Positions 21,553 through 32,970 of a DNA stretch of 64,000 bases are shown here, piece after piece. The stretch lies in the NCBI GenBank assembly GCA_008690995.1, contig VRMN01000007.1:806001-870000 (forward strand), written 5' to 3'. Position numbers and translations under genes: made by a program. Origin of the DNA: Porphyridium purpureum (taxonomy: Eukaryota; Rhodophyta; Bangiophyceae; Porphyridiales; Porphyridiaceae). The notes under the pieces are model-generated. The model had not been told where the DNA came from. It made no database searches and saw only the letters and a list, made by a program, of their open reading frames with translations. Position 1 is the stretch's first letter; every line of letters starts with the position of its first letter.

Positions 21553-22959
21553 ATCTCCCGTTTGAACCGGCGCTCAACGCTCACCGTCAAGCACCTCCGC
21601 TCCAAGGTCCACCGGCTTGACAGGCAGCCTAGGCTGTCAACGAGGACGCCGCCTCAACCAAGTAAGACAGCGGACACTTTCCCGGCCAGATTTAACTCTG
21701 GCAGTTTGCACGCAAGCCGTAACGCGTTCTGGATAGGCACGCGCTGCCCTACCCTGCCCTTCCTTCCTACGTCCAAGCACATTCAACCTCCTTGCCCCTC
21801 CTTCTCGCCGCGTCCAAGCTGTTCCACTGTGGCACCCCAACTGTGGCTTGAACAACAAGGACCGCGCCGTTTCGCGGCTTTTGTGCCGCCTTCCTCGCGG
21901 AGCATGCGGCTGACGCGCCACGTTGAAAATACGGGACATGTCGCCAGCCGCGACGCGCGCGTCAGATGGCGGCCGCGCTGAGACGGCTCGGGATGAATCG
22001 GAGCGCTGCCTCCGACTGACGCGAGATACCGCCTGATCAACTCCGTGCGGTGAGTACGCACGAACCTTGCGCACAGAGAAGGAAGATGGGATAAGTGCGA
22101 TACCTAACCAGACTCGCCAACCGCATGCCTCCTGATCTGTGTCGCACGGCGTGACATGGCGCTCAACATGTGTGCTGAACCTCTCAGACCATCGCGCCGC
22201 GTTGGTGGGCGTGCGCGCGACGCACCCACGCGCATCACGCACGTGGTGAGAGGACTTTATGTGCCGCTGAAATCATGGCATGCCGTTCGGATTCGTGTCC
22301 TCGCCGAAAGGAGCACCGGCAAACGACAACAGTGTGGAGTCCCGGCTTGCATCGCAACGAAACCGGTTCACGGCAATGATCATTTGCGCTTGGTGGTATG
22401 CCGCTCAGCTTTTCCAGTGCATCTGCAATGTTACCCTGTGGCTAGTTGACGCCAAACGCGTACGAAATCGGTCCAAACCAGCTCTGGCGGTCTTCAGCCA
22501 GCCCGGACGGGATGAATTCGATGCTTTTTGTTTTCATCTCGGTCTTCTGCGACTGGCATTTAATGGGTAATGCCGAAACGACTTGGATCAGAAGATGCTG
22601 CCTTCTGGTTGGGCTCAGATATGCCGAATTGGAGCTTCCTTTTCGATCCTGACAGGTTGCCGGAAGCAGGAAAGCGCACGGTTCGTGCAAATCGCTATTG
22701 ATCTTCACGATTTACCTCGGCGCTCGGCGCTCGGCGCTTGGCGCTGTCCTCAAAAGCTCAGAACATGAGGCTTCCCTCTCGTTGTGTCCCGGTCGACGAG
22801 TATCGATGTCAGCCTCCCGCCGAACCTGCAATCTCTACATTTTGGTGCTCTCGCAGTGTGGCGTGCCTACCTCTGTGGTTTGCCGCAAGCCTTGGGTGTG
22901 CTCATTGCCTTGTGGACCGATGGGCGTATGGTCGTATGACAGACGTGAACCAATTCAGG
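21553..22959. other. Intergenic, 1.4 kb
   Basis: No gene. A short repeat CTCGGCG/CTTGGCG occurs at 22,718-22,744. The part from about 22,450 may contain further unrecognisable remains of the lipase relic that follows. Confidence 0.45.
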
Positions 22960-23200
22960 TGCAAATCGGGTGTTCGAAGAAGCTGGCGTTCGTTGACGGC
23001 ATCCACAAACACTGGACAGTGGTCATGAGTATGACGGCCTTCAACGACCTGCTGAAGCCATTCGCGCCCGTGAAAGGACAAGATGCAAGCTTATGCATGA
23101 CACTGCTATCAACACCGGCACTGCATTTAGGGCATTACGGGGGGCGTCACTGCTGAACGCCTGGAATTGTTGGTCGAGAAGGGTTTCAGAGCACCGATGG
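22960..23200 (+). pseudogene. Remnant of a third class 3 lipase copy
   Basis: The translated stretch SKKLAFVDGIHKHWTVVMSM, then TAFNDLL and PVKGQD, lines up with the C-terminal region of lipase copy 1 (SKKLALEDGINWHLKVVQIN, TAVNDLP, PVKGQD). After about 50 bases of poor match and a frame change, GGVTAERLELLVEKGFRAP lines up with the copy 1 end GPVTFESLKAMVETYYKPP. Order and spacing are those of the intact genes, so this is the 3' tail of a lipase gene with the catalytic core lost or unrecognisable. It lies between the two intact copies and in the same direction, which points to an ancestral tandem array of three. Confidence 0.8.
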
Positions 23201-23964
23201 TCTTTAGCCATTGCACAAAGGTATGTGAAGACGATGGAGCCTCCATGCTATGGTAACTGTGAGTCGAAGGATGAGGTTTCGAGCTGGATGTCCCACAAAA
23301 ATACCCCTCTCTTCGTCGGGCCTAGCTCAGAAGTCATCCGAATCGCATGCCTGACAGGCATCTGTCTCGTTAGCAAAGCCACTGTGGACATGTCCCACTC
23401 CTGTGTTTCTTCGGACAACACCATACGAACACGGAGAATGAAGGCTGGAGACCTATTCTATGGACGAGAGAGCACGCGCGCTCCAGTTTTTGGTCCATTT
23501 CACCATCCTCATTGCGCTCGTCGCTTGTGGTGATCATCGTTTGCACTTCTTGAAAGACTACGCACGTAACGACACAAGGTCACGTCAAACAGCTTTTCCA
23601 ATCTCTCGACATTGATGGTATCATCGTCACTTGGCACTATTATGCGGAGCATATGTCCGTCCGCATCCATCCGTCCGTCAGCCGTGTTCACTGATCGCTC
23701 CGACTCGTTCACGCGCAAGCGTATTTCTACTCGCGACCTCGCACGCTGGCAGGTATTTCTCCTTTTGCGATGTGCGCGCCGGGTAGGGCTAGTGAGCGCT
23801 GCGACGCGGCGGGCTCGAGATTGGGATAGTCCAAGTACGTGCTGCCTCGCATCTGCTGCTTCCTATCGCGGCGCTACATCGCCATATTTATCGGTTGCCC
23901 TGCACCTCGGCAGCGTTCTGGTTAGCGCGCGTGAAGCACGGTGGTGGTGCCATCCAGTCTCGAG
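23201..23964. other. Intergenic, upstream of lipase copy 2
   Basis: Contains the 5' flank of lipase copy 2. No supported gene; tandem CCGTCCGCATCCATCCGTCC-like sequence is present at about 23,658-23,677. Confidence 0.45.
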
Positions 23965-25869
23965 ATGGCGGACACGGCGTCGGAGTCGGCGGAGAGTGTG
24001 GGAGATGATGTTGCGGCCATAATGTTCGAGGATCTGGCTGAGTATGTTGATGAGAGGCGCATCGAAAAGTTTGGCGCCGTGGACAAGGCGCCGCCACTTG
24101 GGCAAGTGGTGGGCGTGGACGAGAATGCAGACCTGCAAGGAAAGCAGCCGCCCATTGTGTTCAAGTACGACGCGACGACTGGAAAAGACGCACAAGCTCT
24201 CGCGAAAGAAACCGGAAAAAAGGCGTCTGGCTTCTTGACCACTCTAAAATCGGCCGCTTCGCGGCTCTCTGAAATCAGCTCGGACGATCAAGACAGTGAT
24301 TACGACGCCGGGGAGCTAGATGAGCTGCAGAAGGAGCTGGCCGCACGCGAGCTAGAAGACGAGGATGACGTGAGTTTGGCGTCGAAGCAGGGTCTCGTGC
24401 ACAAGTTCCGCGAGCTGTCGACGAAAGCTTCATCACGCAGTACCACTGAAAAGAAGTCAGCGCGTTTGTCCTTCAAAAAGCCCGCGACGTCCGAGGTGGG
24501 CACCACGATGGCTGCAGATGAGGCCGAGGATCCTGTGGACCTGCTACCGCGACAGTGCATGCTGGCTCCGCCGGCATACACGCGCAGGGAGGCCGAGATG
24601 AGCGTCGAGTTTACGAGCGCCGCGTACTGCAAGGTTCACAATGGCTCCAAGTTTGAGTGTGGCTGCCCAACGCCTGCGGCTGGCTTCACGTTCACCGGGC
24701 GCTATGTTGCGTCCAAGACGGATTCATCCGGCTTTGTGGGGCGCCATCCAAAGTTGGCGTACATTTGCGCGGGCTTTCGTGGCACCGTCTCGTTGAAGAA
24801 TTGGTCGAATAATCTCAAGGCAACACCGATTATCGCGAACAAGCAGAAAAGCGAAGTCGGCAGCTATTACAAGGACTTGCCAGATGACGTCAGGCTTCAC
24901 CTGGGCTTCTATCGCTCCTTTGAGGGCATTGGCGGGGATATGGTCAAGGAAGCGCTGCGGCTGCATCGGGAGAATCCTGGTGACAGGGTGTATGTGACAG
25001 GCCACTCATTGGGTGGCGCAATGGCCACCCATATGGTCTTGACGCTTGCGCTGGCCGGTGTTCCGACTGAGCAGCTCGTATGCTACACATTTGGGCAGCC
25101 GCGTGTGGGGAACGAGGCGTTCCGGCGCGAGTTTGACGCGCGCGTGAAGGACATGTTCCGCATCGTGAACAACTATGACGTTGTGCCGCACTTGCCGGCG
25201 TACGCGACCGGCTTCCGGCACGTGGGACACGAGCTGTGGTTCAGCTCCAAGCTTACTGCCGCGCAGCGCAAGGCGCTGCTTGTCAAGAACCAGTACGAAG
25301 GGACTGAGGGGGACCGCGCCGAGATCACGGGGCTGATGGACGCGTGTGCGAACACGATTCCGATGAACAGGCTTGGTATTGTGGACCACTTGCTCTACTA
25401 CGACCGGATCACTGGCACGCACCGGCTGCGTGGCGCGAGCCTGCCCAAGAACCCGGTGAAGCAGGACGGCCGCGTGGAGGTGGTGAGCGACAACTTTTAC
25501 TCGTCCGTGCTGTCGCGCACGGACAACATCCTTGTGTGGGAGTACAGCATGCGTGGGAAGAATGCGAAGACCAAGGCGCCGTTCCAGCAGCTGCTCGAGT
25601 ACGCCAAGACGCTGGCCGTGGAGCGCGGGATCGAGTGGAACTTGCGCGTGATCCAGATCAACACGGCGGTGAACGACCTGCCGCGACAGTACGCGCCCGT
25701 GCCCGGCCAGGCGAGCACCGTGTACTTCAAGCCGCCGTCCACGTGGCCGCCGCCACCACCCATTCTCCTGGACGGGCCCATCACCTTTGACAGCTTGAAG
25801 GCGCTGGTCGAGGCGTACTGGTCACGACCGGTCAAGGCCGTGGGTTCCGTTACGTGCGGCGAGAACTGA
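23965..25869 (+). CDS. Class 3 (fungal-type) lipase, copy 2
   Basis: 634 residues from the first ATG (23965). It is a clear paralogue of the lipase at 17,798-19,960. The same blocks occur in the same order: VDERRIEKFGAVDKAPPLG and PIVFKY near the N-terminus, AGFRGTVSLKNW, GHSLGG (Ser348), NNYDVVPHLP (Asp405), VDHLLYY (His475), and GPITFDSLKALVEAYW at the end. The catalytic core is highly similar, while the acidic linker between the N-terminal block and the core is about 70 residues shorter and diverged. No signal peptide or membrane segment. Third positions in the last third are especially G/C-rich (note the CCGCCGCCACCACCC run), more so than in copy 1. Both copies keep the catalytic triad, so both are probably active; the acidic linker is where they could differ in partner or regulation. 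Confidence 0.92.
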   Translation: MADTASESAESVGDDVAAIMFEDLAEYVDERRIEKFGAVDKAPPLGQVVGVDENADLQGKQPPIVFKYDATTGKDAQALAKETGKKASGFLTTLKSAASRLSEISSDDQDSDYDAGELDELQKELAARELEDEDDVSLASKQGLVHKFRELSTKASSRSTTEKKSARLSFKKPATSEVGTTMAADEAEDPVDLLPRQCMLAPPAYTRREAEMSVEFTSAAYCKVHNGSKFECGCPTPAAGFTFTGRYVASKTDSSGFVGRHPKLAYICAGFRGTVSLKNWSNNLKATPIIANKQKSEVGSYYKDLPDDVRLHLGFYRSFEGIGGDMVKEALRLHRENPGDRVYVTGHSLGGAMATHMVLTLALAGVPTEQLVCYTFGQPRVGNEAFRREFDARVKDMFRIVNNYDVVPHLPAYATGFRHVGHELWFSSKLTAAQRKALLVKNQYEGTEGDRAEITGLMDACANTIPMNRLGIVDHLLYYDRITGTHRLRGASLPKNPVKQDGRVEVVSDNFYSSVLSRTDNILVWEYSMRGKNAKTKAPFQQLLEYAKTLAVERGIEWNLRVIQINTAVNDLPRQYAPVPGQASTVYFKPPSTWPPPPPILLDGPITFDSLKALVEAYWSRPVKAVGSVTCGEN

Positions 25870-26651
25870 ACCTCCTCCACTGTACTCCAACCGTACCGCC
25901 GTGTGCACCGCTGAACTGTACACACACACAACACGCCCATGTTCTACGGCACGCAATACGTAGAAACTGCATTGCACTGCTCCCACTGCGGCCGCCACCC
26001 GCGCGACTGTCAACGCGCGCGCAAAATCCTCCCCCGTTTTCCTCCTTCCTCCTCGTCCTCGGCATTAAAGCTTCATGAAGAGAAACGCGCCGTGTTGACG
26101 CGCGGTCATTCGCACGCGCGTGTCACGCAAGCGCGCCGCTTTTCTACTGCTTTTCACCACGGCGTGGAAGCGGAGAAAAGGAGGAAGCATGCGAAAGTAG
26201 AAAAGAGAAAAGAGAAACTAAAAGTCTTTCGGTGGGTGGGTTGAAAGGCAAGGTACCTGTGGGTTGGTGGTGGGGGAGGCGGTTGACAGTGTGGGTTGCA
26301 CGGGGGTTGCACGCGCGGCGGCGGTCGGGCGGCGAGGGTGAACCGTCGCGCCGGCCAATCGCGGCGGCGAGAACCGGCGGTGCGCCGCTCGACGCGCGCG
26401 GTGTCATTGGCTGCGCGCGGGCGGGACGCCGCGCGCTCGGCAAGCCGGCCACACGGTAGTTGCAGAAGCTGCGACTCGCGTGCGCAGCCAAGGACAACGC
26501 GCGCGAAGAGCGAAGAGAAGAGCCTTTTGTTCTGTGCAGCGGCAACATGGCGATGCGACACGACGACTAGTCTCGAATGCAAGCCGCGCGCTCAGGCCCG
26601 AGTTCACGAGAGCTCGCCGCAGCAAGCAACCGATCGGCAGACGCGGCGGCG
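25870..26651. other. Intergenic between convergent genes
   Basis: 3' flanks of lipase copy 2 and the DUF1825 gene; GC-rich, no supported frame. Confidence 0.5.
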
Positions 26652-27677
26652 TCATGTCCTTTCTGCCGCTTCGCGCATCAGATTTCGGGCTCGCGCGAGC
26701 AGTTGGTGGTACTCTTGCGGCGTCTTCAGCTGCACGTCCTTGAGGTACTGATCCGTAAATTCAAAGTACTCGGGACCCAGCTTGTTCAGCAGCTGGTACC
26801 GCTTGAAGAGCAAGAACCAGCGCTCGTCCATCTTTTCGACCTGATCAATGTACGCGAGCTTGCCCGCGCGGTCAAACGTTCCGTAAGACTCGCCCAGCTT
26901 GACCAGCGCGGTCGTGTCGTCCCCGAGCTTCTCTAGCTCCGCCCGACCGACGCCGCCGACATCCTGAAATGCAGTGCGCATAAAGTCGGTGAACGTGTAC
27001 TGACTTTGCGGGAGTCGAAACCCCATGCTGCTCTGCTGCTCCAGTCGACTGAGCGTGGCAATATGTGGCCGCAGGCTGGCCGGCGGCGGCGGCGGAGGCG
27101 CGCGGCCTGCGGACACTGCCTCATTCGACATGCATTCCAGCTTGTACGCGAGCCACGCATCGGCGATGGGCTTGGAGATACCCTCGGCTTGCAGCAACGC
27201 CTCTTGCATCGCGCTGATCTGCAACAGCATAAAATCCCCGCTCAGCAAGATGCGTGTGTCGATCTGAGCCTTTGCTTCGGCAACCTTCTCCATTACACTC
27301 GTGAACTCGAGCGTCATTTCTCTGGCCTTGGCCGGGTCAGACATCATTTCGGCGGACTCCATGTTGGCACGCTGGTAGACTTGCATGAGTCGCGCCATGG
27401 GCGCGGCGAGCTCTTCGCCGAAGCGTTTCACAAGCATGCCTCCCTTGTCCGACTGAATCAGCGACAACGTTCCTATGGGGACCAGAATATCGCGCGTCGC
27501 CACGAAGCTTTCGTCGCCTTGGTCCTGCGCGCGTCGACGCGCACACGCACGAGCGCGCTGCGACGGCCGGCAATAAACCCCGGCGCACGCGCCGCGCGAC
27601 ACGCGCACTTCCGCAGCTCGTGGCGTGCTCCTCGGCCCACCGCGGTCCACGGCAGCGACGCAAAAGCCCATCCACAT
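26652..27677 (-). CDS. DUF1825 family protein, probably plastid-targeted
   Basis: 341 residues from an ATG at 27677. The first 55 or so residues are Arg/Ala/Cys-rich and almost free of acids (FCVAAVDRGGPRS, PSQRARACARRRAQ), as in a transit peptide. The last 115 residues match the cyanobacterial DUF1825 family: LVKLGESYGTFDRAGKLAYI, then DQVEKMDERWFLLFKRY. Cyanobacterial members are about 100 residues long; this protein adds some 150 residues of alpha-helical sequence in front (KRFGEELAAPMARLMQVYQ, EMTLEFTSVMEKVAEAKAQI) and a poly-proline linker (APPPPPPASLRP). The biochemical role of the family is not known to me. Cyanobacterial ancestry plus a leader suggests import into the plastid. A second reading frame overlaps the leader and should be ignored. 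Confidence 0.75.
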   Translation of the reverse strand: MWMGFCVAAVDRGGPRSTPRAAEVRVSRGACAGVYCRPSQRARACARRRAQDQGDESFVATRDILVPIGTLSLIQSDKGGMLVKRFGEELAAPMARLMQVYQRANMESAEMMSDPAKAREMTLEFTSVMEKVAEAKAQIDTRILLSGDFMLLQISAMQEALLQAEGISKPIADAWLAYKLECMSNEAVSAGRAPPPPPPASLRPHIATLSRLEQQSSMGFRLPQSQYTFTDFMRTAFQDVGGVGRAELEKLGDDTTALVKLGESYGTFDRAGKLAYIDQVEKMDERWFLLFKRYQLLNKLGPEYFEFTDQYLKDVQLKTPQEYHQLLARARNLMREAAERT

Positions 27678-27808
27678 GTTCTATCTCTGTGCTTGTCTTC
27701 TTCGCCAGCGCGCTCTGCCGCCTCTTCGCCCGAGCTGCCGACAAGAAATCTCTTTCTTCAATGACTGTACCTTACGGTACAGTCGGACTCTCTGTCCTTG
27801 TCCAGTTT

Positions 27809-28410
27809 GTTACCGCGGATTTGTAAGACGCTTGAGACTTACTCGATGGGCACGCGTGCACCGAACGAGTCGCCCCCTAGCGATCCCCACCGCTTCACAG
27901 CTCCTCCCGGGCAATCACACCACCACCATCGAGCAACGCCGACGCCGCAAGGTCCCAAAAAAAGCCTATACTTTCTCACTCCACTGAAGCTCCTAGTCAA
28001 AAAGGGGTCAAAAAAAGAAATAGCCTCAATCTAGTTCTGCACTTATATGCCTCCGTCCGAGGCCTTCTAACTTTCGTCCCAATGCTGGGACTGTCCCAAA
28101 ATTCGAAATTATTTGCTTGCGTACAAGCCCATACAGTAACTCTCTCTTCTGAGCTACGGGGATTAGCCCCGGTCACACCACCAGGGTCTCAAACGTTCTC
28201 CCAGTTCCTCATTCACAGCTCAGCCGCAGTCCACACGGTGGACTCTTACGGCCCGCGTCTCCAAGACGCCTTCCTCATTCCTTGACAGCCCCTCCAGCCG
28301 CTTCCTCAAGCTTACGCTTCTTGAGTACGGACCGTTCCAATTCACCCGCGGCGCGACGCTCGCTCAGGTCAGACCCTAATATTTGGTCCTCGCGGTCGCT
28401 GTTTGCGGGC
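27809..28410 (-). repeat. LTR, left copy (3' LTR of the minus-strand element)
   Basis: Begins TGTTACCGCGGATTTGTAAG and shares many blocks, in order, with 32,535-32,970, for example TATGCCTCCGTCCGAGGCCT against TATACCTCTGTCCGAGGCTT. It is longer than the right copy. Confidence 0.8.
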
Positions 28411-31400
28411 TCCGTCTCGCGCAGCTCTCTCTCCCGCGCCTCGTGGCGAAGCTACTGGCGCAGGAGCCACGGAATCACAGACGGCAGTTGCGTCTGATCT
28501 ATCCATACGGGCACCGCCCGGTAATCCGTCTCCTAACGGACAAGCACACGCGCAGACTTCACGCTTGCTTTGGTCTCCAACACCCGGCGCAGCAGCGCCC
28601 TTGTCTCAGGAAAAGCTCTGGAAGCAGCCAGGTTCAGGCTGCTCTCTACAACCTCGGGACCTGGAAAGGTAAGCCGGTTGACGTGCGCCCGCGCTATCTC
28701 TCCGGTGCGCTCGCACACCAAGGCCGCGTTGTTCCACATCTCAAGCTCCTTAATCCTGTACGGATCCCTTCACGGCCTCGTCAATTTCCTGCCCACTCTG
28801 ACCGCCCGAGGCGGGTCGAACACCATGGCTCTCCGTGCAGGCACAGACCCAAAGTCCGCGACTCTTGAGTCGCACCAACTTTCTACAACCGCACGCGGCT
28901 TTTCCATGTTGCTCTTCACCAGCTACCTTGAACGCTCATTTCGACCCTGAACGTCGCCCTCCGCCGCGACCTCGTCTTCACCGACAAAGAGGATGTTCCA
29001 GTCGAGCTCTGGCGCCCGTGCGCCGAACATCGCCTCACAAGGTGTGATGCCCGTTGCGTCATGCACCATGGTCTTGTGTGCAAACACCGCACCAGAGAAG
29101 TGCGCGTCCTAGTCCTCCTCGGCGCCAGCCACGCGCGCGCGCACCTGCTGCATCAGCATTCTATTGGAACGCTCAATCGACGCCTTGCCTCGCGGGTGGT
29201 ACCCGCTCGTGGCGATTTTCTGGATCCCCAAGAGAGCACGCAAGCTCTGAATCTTTTCCGACGAAAACGACGCACCATTATCACTCAGCAAGCGCTCCGG
29301 GGCGCCAGAGACAAACAGCCATCGCTCGAGCAGCGTCGCGGCGAAGCTCTTCTTCGATTCCTCTCCCAGAGGAATGCAAACCACAATCTTTAAAAAATAG
29401 CCAAGCAATCACAAGAACCTACTTGAAGCCCAGTCGGCTGGCGCGGCTCACGCTCGTCGCATCCACCCCCAATGATTCAAAGCACAGCACCGGCATCCAA
29501 GGCGCCAACACACCCTTTGCTTTCCCAGGCACCGCCAGGCACTCTATTTGGCATTAGACGCATCGTAAAAGGCTTTCCCCGACAACGGCCACCAGCCAGG
29601 GCGCGTAAAAAAGCTGACTAGCCCGGCGGACCATGCACTCTCTCCCAAAGTTCCCGACCCAAGCGGGACCGTGGAAGTATCCCAATACTCGCTCGACCAA
29701 TCTTTGGGGCACCCAAGAGCGCTCACGTCCCGAGTCCGTGCGCACCAGCGCCCCTTCTTCGTTTACGGCCCAATCCACGGGCGCATCTTCATAGGTTGGC
29801 CACACTGGCAGCTCAAACGCTCGCGCAGCTCGGTGCGCTTCGATGAGCTCCAACAGTCCAGGCAACCCCAATGCAACATCATCAATCTCTTCTAAAACGT
29901 CTTTCCCCTCCTGCTCCGGCACTGAGTCGCGACTCAGGCAGTCCGGGGCCTCCATCTCCTTCCCAGGCCGATATTCCACGGCAAAGGGTAATCCTTGAAT
30001 CTCTAGAGCCCAGCGGGCCAAGCGCCCTTGCAGCCCCTTCTGCTTGAGCAGCCACACGAGGGCTGAATGGTCCGTGCCCACAACCACGGTGTTATCAACC
30101 TCCTTTTCCTTTTCCTCTTCTTCTTCGCTCCCCTTTGCTACCTCTCTCTCTCCTTTTTCTCTGCCCCCGAGCCTGCTCGCGGGTCTCCACGTCTTTACAT
30201 AGACTGCCGCCTCGTGTTCACCAGTTTTCCAGTTAGCACTGTGAGAAAAATGACAGTGCACCAGCAAGGTTACAGCAAGGTTCCAGCAAGGATCCATTGA
30301 GGATCCAGCGAAGACTAGGTATCCGCCGGGCTGGCGGATAACAACCACCGGCTCGCGCGCCAGCGAGAGACCCCGCGACTGCATCATTGAATGGCCTGGC
30401 CGGCCCTCACCAAACTGGCGTCAGTTCGGGACCATCGTCCGCATCCCAGCTCCGCCGGGCACCCATTCTCCTTCCAGCCCGTCAAAGAGCCGTCCATCCA
30501 CAAATATGTGGGCTGCCCCCCGGTATCCACCTTTACCCGGATGGGGATGTTGCCCCGACTTGTTGGCACATGCACTAGCATCCTGAGCGGCGATTCTACC
30601 GCGCGCTCCACGTCGTCGTCGAAGACCTCGTCCACGACTCCATCATCCGTCTCGCTCGGCGGCCCGTAATACTCATCTCTGAAGTCGGAGTGAGGGGTTC
30701 CGAGGTCGTAAAGTACCCCGGCACTCCCCTGCTCCAACTCCGCTACTTCTTCCAATTGTTCTGCCCCATCTGGGCCCGGGTCCCGCGCATCCACCTGTGG
30801 ATTGGTCCCATGTGCTAGTTTTATGGCATTCCGGCCTTCGCCTTGTCAGCGAGCAAGTTCCGGCATTGATCCCGGCGATAGCCGGTCTTCCTACAATATC
30901 AGCAAGCAGCTTGCCTGTGCTGCCCTCGCTCGCCACTTTGCTCCACCTGCTCCTGAAAGCCAGTCGACTGCACAGCATGCTGAGCCGGCGATGTGCCTCC
31001 AGGCCACGCACACTTGGGAACGACTGTCGTCACAAGCGTCCCAGGACCCGGCACCGATTGCGGCCCTCGCATTGGCCCAGCCGCTCCACTGCTCGCTCCC
31101 GCGTCGCCTGCTAGCTCTCCTTCCCGCTCGTCCACCACGCGTCTTCCCGCACGAAGTGCGTTTCGCTGCGCCTTACGCTGCACAACTGTCACGGCCTCTG
31201 GGAAGGATGCTCCCACGAGCAGCGATCACTCCTGCAAAGATACAGACAAGCTGGTCAGGTACCAAATGAGCAAATCCTTGTCCGCGAGCACCTCCGCTTG
31301 GCAGGTAGCCCGGTCGGAGACCCGCTCAGCGAACGACTGAACGCTCTCGCTCTTATGCATCTCGATGGTTTCTCACCTCATCTTTGCCGAGGTCACATGT

Positions 31401-31752
31401 ATCTCGTTGTAAAAACGCTGACGCATCCGTGCCAGCAACTCCCAGGCCGACTCGCCTGCGTGTCTCTCCTGAAGCTGAAAGAGATAGCGGCGAGCATGTC
31501 CTGCGAAGGCAAAACTCATCCACTCAATGTCGAGCTCGCCACGAGCCGCGCTCACAAGTGGCACCGTCTCCCTCAAGCGGACCAGCCTGTTCACGGTCAT
31601 TAGGAAATCGGGACTGGCTTCTCCTGCGATCTGCGCCCCTTCGAATGCTTCGCGCCACACTTTGGTACGGTCCACTTTGACACGTACATCGTGCTGTGTC
31701 TGCGCCAGAAGCACGGGGTGTGCGGGCACCACGAGCACCGCAGACACCGCTG

Positions 31753-31833
31753 GCACCGCAGGCACCGCAGGCACCGCAGGCACCGCAGGCACCGCAGGCA
31801 CCGCAGGCACCGCAGGCACCGCAGGCACCGCAG
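31753..31833. repeat. 9-bp minisatellite GCACCGCAG x 9
   Basis: Nine perfect units within the gag-like region of the LTR fossil. On the minus strand the repeat encodes a Val-Pro-Ala run. Perfect units in an otherwise old element imply recent turnover of the array. Confidence 0.95.
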
Positions 31834-32534
31834 GCACCACACCAGCAGATGCTCTAACCGGAGCCACACCCGCTCACCGCGAAGAACCAATCGCCGCCAC
31901 CGTCGTACCCCAAGGTGCGGCGTGCTTTGCGAGCACGTGCACCTATTCGCGCAGTTACGAAAACTTCATGTCCATACGGGACAGGAAGTGGGAGAGACGG
32001 ACGACCTCGTCCGGTTCGAGAGCAGTCGCGGCTATCGCAACCTGCGTCACAGCTTCTATCGCCGTGAGAGTGGGCTCACGGGCTGCGTCTCCCGCGCCCA
32101 GAACCGCACCGGGCTCCATCCTTGGGCCTCAGAAAACCTTCAAACACCTGCCTCGAGCAGGCGACCACGGTAATTTCTCAGTCCGCACCCGGCAGACAGA
32201 AAAACCACATAAAAACTTCGGTCACACCCAGCGACCAGAAAACCCGGACAGGATTCGACTGCGCCCAGCAGACCGGGAAACCAGAGCACGATATACGGCT
32301 GCGCCCAACAGGCCGAGAACCCAGCACACAAGTGGGCTGCATCCAGGAGGCCAGAAAACCCGGAACTCTATCTTCAGCCGCCCCAGCAGCTGGAGACGAC
32401 CGACCACGAAAGGACAAAAAGATGCACCCCAAAAAGCACCACAGGATGCAACTGCTTCTCGCTTAGCTCGCCACACACCTCAGTCAGTTGCGTTGGTGAC
32501 ACAACCCGGGCCCGAGGTTTGTCTTCGAAGATAT

Positions 32535-32970
32535 TGTTACCGCGGATTTGCAAGACGCTTGTGACTGACTCGATGGGCTCGCGTGCACCACACGAGTCGC
32601 CCTGGCGATCCCCACGGCTTCACAGCTCCTCCCGAGCAATCACAGCACCAACAAACGAGCAACGCCGACACCGCAAGATTCCAGGAAAAGTGACTTTATC
32701 TTCTCTGTGCACCGACGCTCCTGCTCAAAAGAGGAGTCAAAAAAAGAACTAGCATCACGCTAGTCCTACCATTATATACCTCTGTCCGAGGCTTTCCAAT
32801 TTACGTCCTACTCTCTCTCCTGAGCTGCGGAGATTAACCCCGGTCACCCATCAATAGCTCAGAACATTCTTCCTCAAGCTTTCGCTTCTTGAGTACGGAC
32901 CGCTGCAAGTCATTCGCGGCAAGACGCTCGCTCAGCTCATACTCTAACAACTTATCCGCTCGCTGTTCGC
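32535..32970 (-). repeat. LTR, right copy (5' LTR of the minus-strand element)
   Basis: Begins TGTTACCGCGGATTTGCAAG and aligns with the left LTR along its length. A TAACA at 32,945-32,949 mirrors the TGTTA start, but weak similarity continues about 20 bases further, so the outer edge is uncertain. Confidence 0.75.

Larger units (their letters stand above)
27809..32970 (-). mobile_element. Broken Ty3/gypsy-type LTR retrotransposon with both LTRs
   Basis: Direct repeats bound about 5.2 kb. Read on the minus strand, the interior shows in order: a gag-like region, a protease-like stretch (IRVKVDTGGQPTYLW), the end of an RNase H (GTDHSALVWLLKQ, ARWALEIQG), an integrase zinc-binding region and an integrase core (LLSDNGASFSSEKIQ, then GYHPRGKASIERSN). 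The order RNase H before integrase fits Ty3/gypsy. The coding region is broken in several places. The two LTRs differ at many sites and in length, so the insertion is old. Element limits are approximate at the right end. Confidence 0.85.

Noticed and set aside
31527-32564. 345-codon plus-strand frame
   Set aside because: Lies antisense to the gag-like region of the LTR fossil and owes its length to the 9-bp repeat.
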